Positions 24,119-37,663 of a DNA stretch of 64,000 nucleotides are shown piece by piece. The position numbers were made by a program, and so were the translations under genes. Source of the stretch: Lycium barbarum (lineage: Eukaryota; Streptophyta; Magnoliopsida; Solanales; Solanaceae); contig NC_083346.1 in the NCBI RefSeq assembly GCF_019175385.1, forward strand, positions 119,787,771 through 119,851,770. Direction: 5' to 3'. The stretch's first letter is position 1. Each line of letters starts with the position of its first letter. The notes under the pieces are model-generated. The model was not told the DNA's origin, made no database searches, and was given only the letters and a program-made list of their open reading frames with translations.

Positions 24119-26019
24119 CTATGCATCATCATCTTCTATCTCTTCCTTCACTCCCTCAACTACTTCTATCTCTTCCTTCACTTCCTTCTCTGGCTCATCA
24201 TCTTCATCCTGAAATTATTAATAAAGACATTAGAATAGGAAAAGTAAACATAACAATCGATAACTTTAGAATAGCATAATAATAACAAGAGAGAACAAGG
24301 GCCCACATTGGCGTTTTCATCAGTATCAGTGTTAGACTTCAATGCCTTTTCATATGCTGCTTTGAGCTCTGCAGCCTTATCCTGGTATGGCTTTTTCTCC
24401 TGTGAAAACATTTGAATTACACGAGTAAGAGTCACATTTCAAACACTGCAACAAACTAGTAAAAACCACATAGTATCGCCACCCATGTTGCTCAAACTCT
24501 TCAAAAATGACAGCATGTGTGTGTGTGTGTGTGTGTGTTCAAACAAGGATAGCAACAATTTTAGATAGTTGAAGCAATATAGCTTGTCACACACCTCATC
24601 AGTCATGGACTTCCATTTCTCACCACCCTCCTTAGCAACCTAGAAGGAAAAAAAAAAATATAGCACGATTAGCAAAATAACAAGTCTATAGACCTTATTA
24701 TCAAAAATAGCTCAATCCAACATTACCGTGGAGACACTCTTGCAATCAGGATTTGCAGCCTTAAATGTCTGTCTAAAGTCATCCCTGCAAGCATATTCAT
24801 TTCTCATCAACACAATCTATATAATGTAACAAACATACAAACAAACAAGACATAAATACAAATGGATAGGTAAAGAGATTACATGAACACGAAGAACGCA
24901 GTAGGAGGACGTTTAGGAGCATTTGGGTTCTTCAGTTTCTTTTCCCTTTTAGCTTTTGGCTCTGTTGTTTTCTCCTTGCTCCTGTGAAGTATTACATAAT
25001 ATGTTACTACAAAGTTCAAGAATACAAAACTATATTAAAAGAACAAGTACAGAATCACAATAACAGTAATAAAAATTACTTTGCTGATGGTTTCTTTGTT
25101 TCAGTTGGATTTTCCACAACTTGAGCCTCTGTACAAACAACAATTAGTTAATTAATAAATAAGCTTCAGTATATGACTGGGAACACAGACACACCCCAAT
25201 AAAATGTCAATATCATTAATTTTAGAGGGAATAAAAAAAATAAAAATAAAAATAAAAACCAAGTGTTAATACCCAAATTCATCTTGATTTTGGCATCAAG
25301 GCTGCAATTGTGGAAACTTATCAATGCAATGGGTACATCTTTGCTGCATTCTTCACTGCAATAATGAAAGAAAAAAAAAACATTCATTTCAATATACATC
25401 ACAATTAAAGGGCAGCCGGTGCACTAAGCTCCCGCTATGCACGAAGTTCAAGAAAAGGCCAGACCACAAAAGTCTATTATATGCAACCTTACCTTACATC
25501 ACAATTATCAACAAAAAATAAATCCACTAATTTTCTTCAGTCAAATCATAACAACAATACACAATGTCCACATTCACTAAATTTTTCAACATTTAAACAG
25601 CATTAATATATATATTAAAAAAATGAAAAAGAAAACAAAAGAGGGATAAAAAAAAAGACTAATTCATTAATAGGAAGCTGTATAGTAATGTTCAGCTAAT
25701 ATCCAAACACTCTCAGCCCTTTCAAATTAAAATACATACTAATTCTTTCATCATAAAAAATTTACACCTGTACCTATTCCAAAACTTATACTACTCCTTC
25801 CGTTTCAATTTATATAAACTCATTTAACTGGACACGACATTTAAGAAAAAAAGAAGACTATTAAAACATAAGAATGAGTGCATACCAACGAGCGAAAGCG
25901 GAGCCATCTTTAGCACGTTTAAGAGTAGCATTAGCAGCAGATTCAACTTCAACTCTCTTTCTAACTCTAGTTGGTCCATTACCATTTGAAGTAGACTTTG
26001 TAGCTCCACCACCACCCAT
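24119..26019 (-). CDS. HMG-box chromatin protein (HMGB6/HMGB7-like)
   Basis: Eight coding exons on the minus strand join in frame to 216 aa: 26019-25886, 25355-25273, 25128-25080, 24981-24883, 24784-24727, 24639-24595, 24399-24307 and 24208-24119. The N-terminus is MGGGGATKST, then a basic stretch (PTRVRKRVEV). Next comes an unusual C-x2-C..H-x-C cluster (C45, C48, H60, C62; core ARCEECSKDVPIAL). A lysine-rich linker leads to one HMG box (about 108-177; NPNAPKRPPTAFFVF through KWKSMTDEEKKPY), which should bind and bend DNA in the nucleus without sequence preference. The tail (about 187-216) is acidic (DEDDEPEKE..EIEDDDA), typical of plant HMGB proteins. The layout matches Arabidopsis HMGB6 (At5g23420) and HMGB7 from memory. 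Every splice site fits GT..AG and keeps the frame. Confidence 0.93.
24512..24538. repeat. (TG)n microsatellite in an HMGB intron
   Basis: About 12 TG units in the intron between exons 6 and 7 of the HMGB gene. Confidence 0.9.
25408..25494 (-). mobile_element. Truncated SINE in HMGB intron 1
   Basis: An 87-bp fragment (AGGGCAGCCGGTGCACTAAG..CCCGCTATGCACGAAGTTCA..GCAACCTTACCT) of the common Solanaceae tRNA-derived SINE, also seen split at 44884-45022/61834-61885. A perfect 13-bp direct repeat TACATCACAATTA flanks it (25395-25407 and 25495-25507). The tRNA-like 5' part is missing, as expected after 5'-truncated reverse transcription. Confidence 0.85.
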
Positions 26020-26702
26020 TTACAGTTAATTTTGCTTTTAACACTAAGAGAGAAATAATTGGGATATTGAAGAGAGATGTGAAATGGGTTGTGGGGGATT
26101 TGGAGGGGTTTAAAGGAGAGAAAAAAACAAGGAGGGAATATGAAAAAAAAAATTATGGTTTTCATTTTTTTTGAAATTTAGCGCCATTTTTGAAATTTTT
26201 GGTGGGAGATTGTGAAATGACTTGGATTGATGACGTGTTCTTAATGTGTGCCGTTGGATTAGAACGTACGGTCCACGATTGATCACTATATTAAAGGCTG
26301 TTTGGTATTAGTGTATCGCAGGAGTAATAAATTGATGACATAGTTACTTTTACTTGTTCACTAATTTAAAAATAAATTTTTATTTTTAATTTTCATTTTC
26401 ATTTTTTGCATATTAAGATAAGATAAAAAAAAATTTCTGTTTTATTTATAGTATTAAATGTTCACTTCAAATCGTTTTTTCAAATCCAATAAAAATATGC
26501 ACCAATTAATATTGATAAATTATTCGCTTCATTTATTATTTTCTTAAACAGCGTGAAAAGTCCAAAGTGGACAAGTAAAACTGAATGGAGGCTGTGACTT
26601 AAAATCTTTTTTTCACTTATAACAACTATTTATAAACTTTTTTTATTATTTCAATCGTTTTAATTTATATATATTGATTTAACTGAAAATTTTAAAATAA
26701 TG
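26020..26702. other. HMGB upstream region
   Basis: It holds the 5' UTR and promoter of the HMGB gene, with GA/CT-rich leader sequence at about 26040-26110. No further gene is seen. Confidence 0.45.
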
Positions 26703-26950
26703 CTCCCTTCGTTTCAATTTATGTGAACCTTTTAGAAGTACGAAGATCAAATTTTATAACGTTGATTGTAAATTTTGACATAGATCTTTCAAGTTTGTAA
26801 AAATAAAATTTATATATTTAGATACTACATAAAAAATACTATAAGTTATGATAATTTATAATTCAAATAATTTTAAAAAAGTGTAAGGAAAACATGGTCA
26901 AAGAACCTCCAAATAGCAATAGATTCACATAAATTGAAACAGAAAGAGTG
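26703..26950. mobile_element. Stowaway-like MITE
   Basis: It starts CTCCCTTCGTTTCAATTTAT and ends CACATAAATTGAAACAGAAA followed by GAGTG, an imperfect inverted repeat of about 22 bp. It is a member of the CTCCxTCCGTTTCAATTTATGTG family. Confidence 0.7.
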
Positions 26951-27354
26951 TTAAATATGTGATAAGATTTGTGGACTATAAGAACTTGTTATTAATGGTG
27001 AAAGGAGAATAGTCAAATTATTTTCGAATTCAGAAAAAAGTCATTTATTTGGAACAAGTTTAAGGAAGGGAATAAGATCACTTAAGAGGGAGTGTATAAT
27101 TTGATAATCTTTTAGAAACTTTCATAACAAATTATCGTACAGAGAAACTTTCAATAGTGAGGGGGGAAAAGGTTAAATGTTTGTAATTTGTTTACCCAGT
27201 CCTTTTTAAAAAAAAAAAAAAATTATTTGCTTATGGGCTATTCTCTTGGTTCTTTATATCATCCATGGTCTCATAGTATCATTTACCTTTAGATACACCC
27301 TCATATTATGAAAATCGGACACATTATTAGTTTCTTCATATTATGATTAGTATA
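26951..27354. other. Intergenic, no gene seen
   Basis: AT-rich. A poly-A tract at 27207-27221 is the only notable feature. Confidence 0.5.
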
Positions 27355-27363
27355 TAAACAAAA

Positions 27364-28895
27364 GGCTTAATACCTAGATAGACCCTTAAACTTGGCATGT
27401 TTTGTAAGATAGACATATAAACTTATAAGGTGACCAGATAGACACTTAAACTTGTTCAAAGTGTATTTTTCAAACACATTTGTATTGAAGACCTGTGCGT
27501 GAGGTCCAAACGCCAATTATGTAGCAAATAAATAAATAATTTTCCATGTAAGAAAATATAGTTCAACCACGTGTAATTTTATTTCCATGTAAGCAAATAA
27601 GCGTCTGAAGCTATACTACCCCTCATTTGTTCAACCACCCTTTTTTTCTCGTACCTCCAACTTGAGAACTACTGCATTCCTCTCCCAATCCTTATCAAAT
27701 TCCTTGAGTTCCCTCTAATTCTAAAGTCAAAAGGTCAGTATTTTTTCTCATTTTTCAGTTTTTTCAGTTTCTTTTATAGTTTTAAGCTTTTCTAGTTTCT
27801 TTTGGAGTGTATGGCTGGACTTTAATTGTTACGATGGCCCCTTGAAACGGTTGTTTGTCTTTGTTTCTGTGTAATAGGGGCTTATCCCAACTATTAAAGA
27901 GTTGTTACCCAATTTTGGAGGAAAGAAGAAAACAATTTTGGAGGTGTGCGAAGGCTAGCTTTCCTGTAAAGCTTAAAGATGAACTTGCAGGACTTGGAGT
28001 TGGGGGAGGTAGAGGAAGAAGTGGTGTTGGTGCTAATTCTAGTGCCACAACTGCTTCTACTAGTGCCGCAACTTCATCACGATATGATTTTGGTGCTACA
28101 AGACCAAGGGTGCAGGGATATGGTATTTACACTGACATACGTACTGGAACATCAATATTCAACGTATGTAAATTTGTTTTTCTTAAATACTGCAGGATAT
28201 ACACTATTTTGAGATGTTGATTCTAATTTGAATTTACTTAAACATTGCAGCAAGGGATGCCAAGTGAAAGAGTTCTAACACCCGGGATTCTGAAAAATGC
28301 AGTTGATACCAATATTGATCTTGGCTTTCGACCTCATGCTCTCAAACGGAAAGGCAAGAAAGCTATAACCACTTGCCAAATTCAGCATCACAGAAACATT
28401 GTTGCAAGTGCCAGAAAAAAATTGAAAAATGTTGCTTCATCAAATGATATAGAGTGACCCAGTGAAGATGCAACTGTTTTGCCGTTTTTAAGAATCACTT
28501 TAGGAGGACTTTTGTAAATCAAGTGCTTTAGCACAACTTGTTTTGCTTTTTGGGATGTTATATTAATTTCTTCAACACTAGCTGTTTTGTGGTCTGGAAG
28601 CAACTCTTTTGCAACTCATATTTTGAGCTTTAATTGTAGTTATATAAAGTTGTTTTAATTGAAGATGGGTATAAGTTATATAAAGTTGTTTCTTTTATTG
28701 CTATTCTGACTCAGCAATTTTAAAAACCTTCACGCGCTTAGGATAAAAGTCACGACACGCGAGTTGCCAGATGGAGAAATGTGTTTAAAAAAATACACTT
28801 TGAGCAAGTTTAAGTGTCTATCTGGTCACCTTGTAAGTTTATATGTCTATCTTACAAAACATGCCAAATTTAAGGGTCCATGTAGGTACTAAGCC
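27364..28895 (+). mobile_element. Mutator-like element with ~105-bp TIRs
   Basis: The first ~105 bp (GGCTTAATACCTAGATAGAC..GACACTTAAACTTG..CAAAGTGTA) recur inverted at the right end (about 28790-28895) with only a handful of mismatches. A perfect 9-bp target duplication, TAAACAAAA, flanks the element (27355-27363 and 28896-28904). Long inverted repeats plus a 9-bp duplication define a Mutator-like element. It is 1532 bp long and holds only a short two-exon gene remnant (27855-28457), so it cannot move without help. Confidence 0.92.
27855..28457 (+). pseudogene. C-terminal remnant of a MULE transposase gene
   Basis: Two exons, 27855-28163 and 28251-28457, join in phase 0 (donor GTATGT, acceptor CATTGCAG). 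They give about 171 residues from the first in-frame start. Landmarks are RKQFWRCAKAS near the start, a G/S/T/A-rich linker (residues ~50-75), the short motif VQGYGIYTDIRTGTSIFN, and after the intron SERVLTPG and a basic KRKGKKA. A Ser/Thr-rich linker followed by a GxGxYT-type motif is what I associate with the tail of plant MULE (MURA-like) transposases. The catalytic DDE domain, the zinc knuckle and the N-terminus are absent. It may be transcribed from the element, but it cannot be a transposase. Confidence 0.6.
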
Positions 28896-28904
28896 TAAAC
28901 AAAA

Positions 28905-29824
28905 TTATCCTTAATTCTTCGACATTGGTCCTCCGCAAGAAAATCCTTCATTTAACACTAATTTTATTGGTTTATCTAGTACTGATAAATCCAAACCCGA
29001 ATTACAATAAGTTTGGTATTGTTATTGTATTGAAATAACATATCAGTTATCAGTTATTATTAAAAAATGACACAAGCTAGTTTTTCCTTTTGACACAGGC
29101 TAGTTAACAACTTATTTATAAGCATGCGTAACAAAATATTTATAAGTATATTTTGCTTTAGCCATTTGTAGTGTTTCTTTTTCATCAGAAACAATTCTAT
29201 ACTCTGTTTTAACTAATTTCTATTTGTTTTACCTTTCTCTCATATGTTAAAGAGTAGTGCAAATCGTATTTATTTTCTATTTATCTCTATAAATATAAGA
29301 TATAATAAACTTAATTGACTCTGTTTTCTTGAAAATTAAGAGGCACTGCGTTCCTTAGTGAGGAATACTTTTTGATTACTTTATCGAGGAATATAACATT
29401 TTAACACATGCAACACTACAAATCTTCCAAATTTGGGCATAAACCAGAAAAAATATTTTATATAAAGCGATCATGGAAGTAATATCTGTAAATGGTGAAT
29501 GATTTTTCAATAATCCCAAAACTAGTCGGGTTTCAAAAATCCCACGCTGCAGTAATTACAGTATATAAGAAGTGTTACGAACTCAAAAAGAGTCAGATTA
29601 ATTATCAGTACGTGTAAGCAAAGAGAGTTTAATTGCAATGGCTACATAAGCAATAAGATAGAACCACAGGCCAGTTTTCTTGAGATTTGCATGCACAAAT
29701 TTAACGATTGTCACAGTAAACTAATTAAAAAATCCACTTCAAAAACACATCTCAAATACCATAGATTCGCTCAAATTAAACAAAAACAAAAAGGCCTAAC
29801 AGCAGTTTATCAAAAAGTAGGCAC
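28905..29824. other. Intergenic between MULE and eS26
   Basis: AT-rich, without a gene. The last ~150 bp probably hold the 3' UTR of the eS26 gene. Confidence 0.5.
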
Positions 29825-32040
<2,216 letters not shown>

Positions 32041-32093
32041 TTTTGCTGGATGAGCAGTGAGAACAGTTGAACTCTGATGGCCACAACTTTAAC

Positions 32094-32194
32094 TAGGGTT
32101 TTTCTTTGATAAGAGATGGAATATATAGGGTTTTTTTTTGTTGGTAAAGCCTAATAACGGTGGGCCTACTTTGAAAACTCGAATAAAATGGGCT
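32094..32194 (-). promoter_or_regulatory. eS26 promoter: telo boxes and site II motifs
   Basis: Read on the minus strand, upstream of the eS26 ATG, there are two telo boxes (AAACCCTA at 32101-32094 and 32133-32126). The outer one overlaps a TATA-like CTATATAT. There are also two TGGGCY site II motifs (tgggcc at 32161-32166 and tgggct at 32189-32194, plus-strand reading). Telo boxes plus site II elements are the established signature of plant ribosomal-protein and growth-linked promoters. Confidence 0.7.
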
Positions 32195-32299
32195 TCTTTT
32201 TTCATAGACCAAATATGGGTGTCCAAAATCCTACATACGGGTCATATAGTTCTTTTTTTGTTTTGTTTGTTTTTGCGCGGATGCCCATCAAACCTGAAA

Positions 32300-32633
32300 A
32301 TTTATAGGTTATGGGTTCAAACCCTGCTCAGTTAAAAATTAAAAAAAAATTACAAGATAGAGTTTTAGATTCTACCTTAAGACAAACTTTGCGTTATAAG
32401 ATAGCAAACTCTGCCTTAAGGGAGAGTTTTGCTTGCCTTAGAGTAGAAATTGCAAGTAAATTCTGCCTTGCGGAATCCAAACTTTACTTTAGGATTTTTT
32501 TTTCCTAATTTTTGACTGTTTGAACCCGAAACCCATGAATTTTTAGGCGAAGGATAAAAATTAAAGACCAGCAATTTGAGGGCCAAAAATTAAATACCAC
32601 ACCCCAAATAAGGACAATCGTGCAAATTGCCCC
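32300..32633 (-). repeat. Dispersed repeat, inverted copy
   Basis: It ends (plus strand) GACAATCGTGCAAATTGCCC, the exact inverse of the left end of the repeat at 37266-37560 (GGGCAATTTGCACGATTG). The CAGTTAAAAATT, AAGGCAGAGTTTTG-like and CTGCCTTAAG motifs of that repeat also recur here. The same family occurs again at 63572-63900. The class is unknown; no target duplication was identified. Confidence 0.65.
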
Positions 32634-33801
32634 TTTTTTTTTTTGCTTTAATTTTTAGGTAAATTACCCTAAACATCTCTAATCACATCACTCAATTTTG
32701 GATACACCCTTTGTAGCTCTAAATTGAATGTTTTACATCCCTATATAATGAAAATCCTAGACATTCTTATTTTTCTTCACATAATTGTGAATATTTGGAC
32801 GTAGTTGTCGTTATCCTCATTACATTCTCTCATTCTAGTAAAATTTTAAGAGAAATTTACATCATGTACTAATGTGTTCATAACCAGTGTAATATGACAA
32901 GTAAGGTTTGAGAAGGATGGGATATAGACCTTACCCACAAGGGCGGGGTGTACGTAGACCTACGTTGTGTACCATGAGGCACAAAATAATTTACTTAAAT
33001 GACAAGCTAAACTTTAATCGTGTATATCTGAAGTTCAGGTAAAATATTTTAAGTTCGCTTCACTTTCACAAGCAACATACCCGGATTTTTGCGACTTCAA
33101 TTGTATGTGTCTAAAATTGATTCTTAGATGATTAAACATATAAAAAAAAATATAAATTTCGACAATGTCTTTAAATAGAAATCCAATTAGCTATACAGAT
33201 TCATCGTAAACCCCCCGCCCCCACCCAAACTTGATACAAGTTAATAACTAGTCGAATTTGGTTTTGCTGCTCTTCATCGAGTTCTTCTCCTAGAAGATAT
33301 TCATTGATTCTGATTGCAATTGTGCATCAAAACTTCAATGAGCTAGCCAATGCCAATTTTAGAAAATATAAAAGTAAAAGAAAAGAAGAAAAAAAAAACT
33401 AGTTGAATCTCGTAGAGCCATGGTTTTTTTTTTTTTAAAAAAAAAAAAGTCTTGAGTGATAAATTAATACTCTTCAACCATAGTTTAGTAGAACCACAAA
33501 TCCTAATAAGTAAATGAAGATTTTTAAATAACAGACGAGGATTGGAAAAAGGTATGAGAAAAAATAATGCCCCCATCAGATAGTCTATGCAGCTTACCTT
33601 TAAACATTTAAATCTAAATTTATTTTTAAAAAGACTAACAAAAAAAAAAGAAGGAGATTTAAACATCAACCTCAAGAAAACATGAAAGCAGTAACAGTTG
33701 GAAGGAATTGTGCCTACTTAAATAAGGATTGAAAGTTTTTTCAGTCTCAAAAACAAGAGAGAAAATTAGGTAGATTGAAACTCTGTTCTCAATAACAATT
33801 A
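32634..33801. other. Intergenic between two minus-strand genes
   Basis: AT-rich, no gene supported. At about 32905-32985 a fragment (AGACCTTACCCACAAGGGCG..) may be a degraded reverse copy of the (TTG)n SINE. Homopolymer runs lie at 33388-33397 and 33425-33447. Confidence 0.45.
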
Positions 33802-36800
33802 TCAAGCCGTGGCTGCATTCTTCTTCTCTTCCTCGAGCTTCTTCAGTTCTGCTAGTCTTTCTGCCCATGCTCTATCCCTAGCAACAGCAGCCATCTTACG
33901 CTCTACTCGCTTAATCATTTTCTTCCGGTGTGCCTCCTGCAACTGAGCTTTACGCTTCTTTTTCTCAGCCTGTACATGAATAGAAACCCAAATTTATAGT
34001 AAAGGACTGCTTAACAAAACAAGGATCACAGGAAGCTCAAATTTATAAATTCAATGAATGGAGTGAATTGCGGAAGTCCTTGAAAGGAAGTTCTTCAGTT
34101 TTTGAATGGCTATATGAAGAATGATATGTAGAAATGACTCAAACAGTACTGAACCTTAAAGTGCCAATTTTAATGCTTGATCTCAACCAAGAAAACTCAA
34201 TGAATCAACAGTAAGGAAAAATAACTAGAAGTTTTATACAAGTAGATAGATCCTCAGGACATGAAAGCAGGCGCCATTAACATGATATTTCCAGGCCAAG
34301 GAGAGCGCGCTACATATATCTATCAAATAGATAGTGCTTTCATAAGTAAAGAAGGTGTTCTCGTAGTTGCTTATTTCTTTCAAACTGGTTCATATGCTTG
34401 GAACTACAAAAAACAATCAATAATAGGATACTTAAGAGTCTCTGAGTCCTAAGTTTTAGCAGAGAGATCCAAGGCTTCTATTAATGATTCAGCTAGTCCT
34501 AAGTTTGGATCATAACTGTGGACTGAAAATGCAACTTGTTTCAATCTTGCCTTTATAGTAGAATTGTGTCTATATTGGAAGCATAGAGCCATTTGTCAAG
34601 GCATTCCTATTCTGAATTTTTTGAAAGCTGGTCAGACTTTGCTTCTGTGAGATGCTTACTTATATTTCGGTTTCAACATTCAATATAGTTCTTATTGTAG
34701 AGAGGTAGTTACTGGGGGGATTTTGTTTCAACCTAGCCTATCATCCTCCTTTTTGCAAAGTGTTTAGCATGTATTACAGCTCTTCAGTTTCAGGATTTAT
34801 TATCTAGAGTAATTTTTTTAATATTCAGGTTCCAGTACGATGTCAATGCTCCTGGTGCAGCTTCCCAGCTTCGTCTTACATCTCCAAGGGATTTGAACTT
34901 AAATATATGTGTCTCTAGTGCCAACCTAAGTTGCGCGGACTTTTCACTTTCGTTGCCGCAGCCGTGTCAGATTCTCCAAAAATGCACTATTTTTGGAGTG
35001 TCCGGCACGCACCCGTCGATATTTTTGAAGAATCCGAGCAACATATGTGCCAACACAATATTCAGGCTTTTCCCAGCTGGAATAATCTTAGCCATGTTAA
35101 GGAATCCTACCAGGCAAATCTTCTTACTTTAATAAATATTCTAGCCCAGTATCTATTTCTTCATTATGAAACACCCACGTTTAAGGATCATTACTTACAC
35201 TTAAAAAATTTCTCCATCTACCTGCTGTTACTTGTACGTATACATGAGATATTACCATGTTTTGATTCCATGCCACTGAATATCTAAACACATTATTTGA
35301 GTAATTCAAGAAACTATTCAAACTAAATATCCGATTACTGTGCTTCATGAGATATTGCATCAGATATCTAGTCTATCCTCCTACTACTGTTAGTAACGTA
35401 TTCCCATTTTTTTAATTTTATTTGATAGGATGCAGTCTCACCAACTGGAGGAAGCAGGTCCATCATTGATGTTCATCACAGAAGAAATTATTTCATTATC
35501 CCACAGAATAAACTTGGTTAGGACATTTTCATAAGAGTTACAGAAATGAGGGGAATACCTAGCATAATTAAAATTGCCCTCTGGAGATAGCAAACCAATT
35601 AAAGTACATGTTGCGAAGAATATGCTGGATTCACACTTGAAAGGAAATCTTTTCGAAAAAGGTAATACAATGGTGACAATAATCATAGCAGCCGCAGATG
35701 TATATTTTTAAGATAAAGGGAATCAAAAGCTGTAACAACATACCAATATAAATGCCTTTCTCTGCCCGATTCTCTTCTTCTCATTCCTCCGTTTGACACT
35801 TCCTTCATTGGGATTGTTTGGACTTATAGGTTCACCGGGGGTATATTTTACCCATGCATATGGACCTAAATTCCAAAAGAAAAAAAGCTTCTAACTTCTT
35901 TTCATTCTGTCACAATCCAAAAGTCAATAAAAATCATAGCCGAAAATATTTTTAGGGAATGTTTTCCTTTTCTAGTGTGTGGTTAGTTTGAATTGTTTGG
36001 AAAAAAATATCTCCAAGGAAAATGTTTTCTACCAAAAGAAGGGAAGTGACTTGCATCACTTCATGAGAAAATCAGTTTCTTTACAATCCCAACTCTCACT
36101 CTACATCAACCAACACTTGGACATTATTGTGAACGTGAACACTCAAGAAAATCATCAAAACAACATCCTCATGTTCCATCCCCCACCTCGTACCATTACA
36201 ATCCCAACTAAACCCGCGAAAATGATCGAGTACTCCTGTCCCAAGTTAGTAGTCATATTTAGCTTCTCGAAAATGTTTTTTTCCTTTTGATTTTTTTAAA
36301 CTGGTTGAACAAACAATTCCTGAGATTGAATCTTTTTTTTTTTTAATCGTTAGGAAGTAGGGGAAACAAGTCCCACAAGTGTCATTCCACATTGATCGTC
36401 TTCATCTTCTTCACCCACACCCTTACACCCCACCACCCCTACTTATTTTCCTCCATACCGACGACACCCTCTAATACGAAAAGCACCCCAAAACATCATA
36501 ATTTGCAGAACAAAATGCCCAAATCTGAAAATGGCAGAAAACCTCAATACCATAGTGTTTTTGCTTCGAATATATGCAATTGCTCTTAAAATGACATTTT
36601 CCAACTTGACTACCAAACACAAGAAATGAGTAGGAAAATCACTTATTTTCCAAAAAAGTATTTTCTTGGAATACATTTTCCCTCATACCAAACACACCCA
36701 TATAGCAAAAACAACCAAAAACATCATAATTTGCAGAACCAAATGCCCAAATCTGAAAATGTCATAAAACCCTTAAACCCTAGATTGCAAATAACTATAA

Positions 36801-37083
36801 AATAGGATTATAACTAACCTGGAGGTCTCAAGCTAGCTCTTTTACGTTTAGGCTTGTCACTTGGTCTTCGCTTTGGTAAACGCGTATCAGTTAAGCTGTG
36901 AAAAGCAGCAGTTGATGATGGTGGAATCCATGGAACCCTAAATCGGAAATTGCTGAATAAATTACTGTGTTCCGGTACCGGAGTAATGATGGTGGTCGCC
37001 GGAGTAAAAGCGGAGACGGGTCGGGTCGATAATAGTACTCTTGAAACGGGTCGGATTATGGATCTTAGGGCTCCAAAACCCAT
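33802..37083 (-). CDS. Basic, predicted mitochondrial 184-aa plant protein
   Basis: Three exons on the minus strand, 37083-36819, 35865-35744 and 33969-33802, join in frame (GT..AG introns of 953 and 1774 bp) to 184 aa. The N-terminus, MGFGALRSIIRPVSRVLLST, is rich in Arg/Ser/Leu and lacks acidic residues, as a mitochondrial presequence would. The middle carries KRRPSDKPKRKRASLRPPG, the motif YAWVKYTPGEPISPN and an Arg/Lys-rich block. The last exon is a charged amphipathic helix or coiled coil (AEKKKRKAQLQEAHRKK..AWAERLAELKKLEEEK). This looks like an organelle-ribosome-associated or RNA-binding protein, but I cannot name the family. Two TGGGCY motifs lie about 140-170 bp upstream. The only in-frame ATG near the 5' end is 37081-37083. 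A truncated second copy of exon 1 lies at 63134-63401. Confidence 0.85.
34930..35042. repeat. Fold-back repeat in an intron
   Basis: It begins GTTGCGCGGAC and ends AATCCGAGCAAC, so the ends are inverted (9 of 10 bases). The centre AGATTCTCCAAAAATGCAC / TTTTTGGAGTGTCCGG folds back further. It lies in the large intron of the 184-aa protein gene and is related to 31750-31852. Confidence 0.75.
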
Positions 37084-37223
37084 TTTCGTAGCTCGATGAT
37101 TTGCCAAAAATGGCCAGAAACAGCTGTGATTTCGCGTGGGAGAGATGATTTAGGGCTGCTGTTTTGTGTTTTGTGGAAAATTGAAAAACAACCGGGTCGG
37201 GTTGGGTCGGGTTATATGTAAGC

Positions 37224-37252
37224 TGGGCTGGATCTTTGGACCAATTTGGGCT
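37224..37252 (-). promoter_or_regulatory. Site II motifs upstream of the 184-aa protein gene
   Basis: Two TGGGCT motifs (37224-37229 and 37247-37252; AGCCCA on the coding strand) lie 141-169 bp before the ATG. Site II elements are frequent in promoters of plant genes for mitochondrial and ribosomal proteins, which agrees with the predicted targeting. Confidence 0.5.
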
Positions 37253-37265
37253 GAAGTGGGAATTC

Positions 37266-37560
37266 AAACGGGCAATTTGCACGATTGTGCTTATTCGGGG
37301 TGGTCTTTAATTTTTGGCCCTCAAATTGGTGGTCTCTAATTTTTGGCCTTAGCTAAAAACCCCATAATTTCGGATTCAAACTCCCGCTCAGTTAAAAATT
37401 TTAAAAAAATTGCAACATAGAATTTGAATTCGCAAGGCAGAGTTTTGCAGTTCAGGTAGAGTTTTGTTACCTTCAAGCATAAGACAACTCTACTTCAGGC
37501 AAAAAAAATTTTTTTTTTTTTTACTCAATTGAAATTTTACAAAACTTTGCCTCAAGGACT
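37266..37560 (+). repeat. Dispersed repeat (GGGCAATTTGCACGATTG family)
   Basis: It starts GGGCAATTTGCACGATTG, runs through GGGGTGGTCTTTAATTTTTG, a CAGTTAAAAATT motif, GCAAGGCAGAGTTTTGCAG and GGTAGAGTTTTGTTACC. A second copy is part of the duplicated block (63572-63900) and an inverted copy is at 32300-32633. Confidence 0.7.
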
Positions 37561-37663
37561 AACTTTTTTCCGAATAGGTCGAGATTTGGGTTGGGTTTGG
37601 GTCGGGCCGGTTCTTTTTACCATGTGGACTGAGGAAAAAAAAAGTCCATGTGGATTAAATTAA

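Noticed and set aside
25789..25860. CTACTCCTTCCGTTTCAATTT, a Stowaway-like end in HMGB intron 1 (also at 41779)
   Set aside because: The opposite end is missing in both places, so no element is called.
32905..32985. Possible reverse copy of the (TTG)n SINE
   Set aside because: Only a short stretch matches and no ends or duplication are visible.
34261..34452. 63-aa plus-strand ORF in an intron
   Set aside because: It is antisense to the 184-aa protein gene, short and without features.
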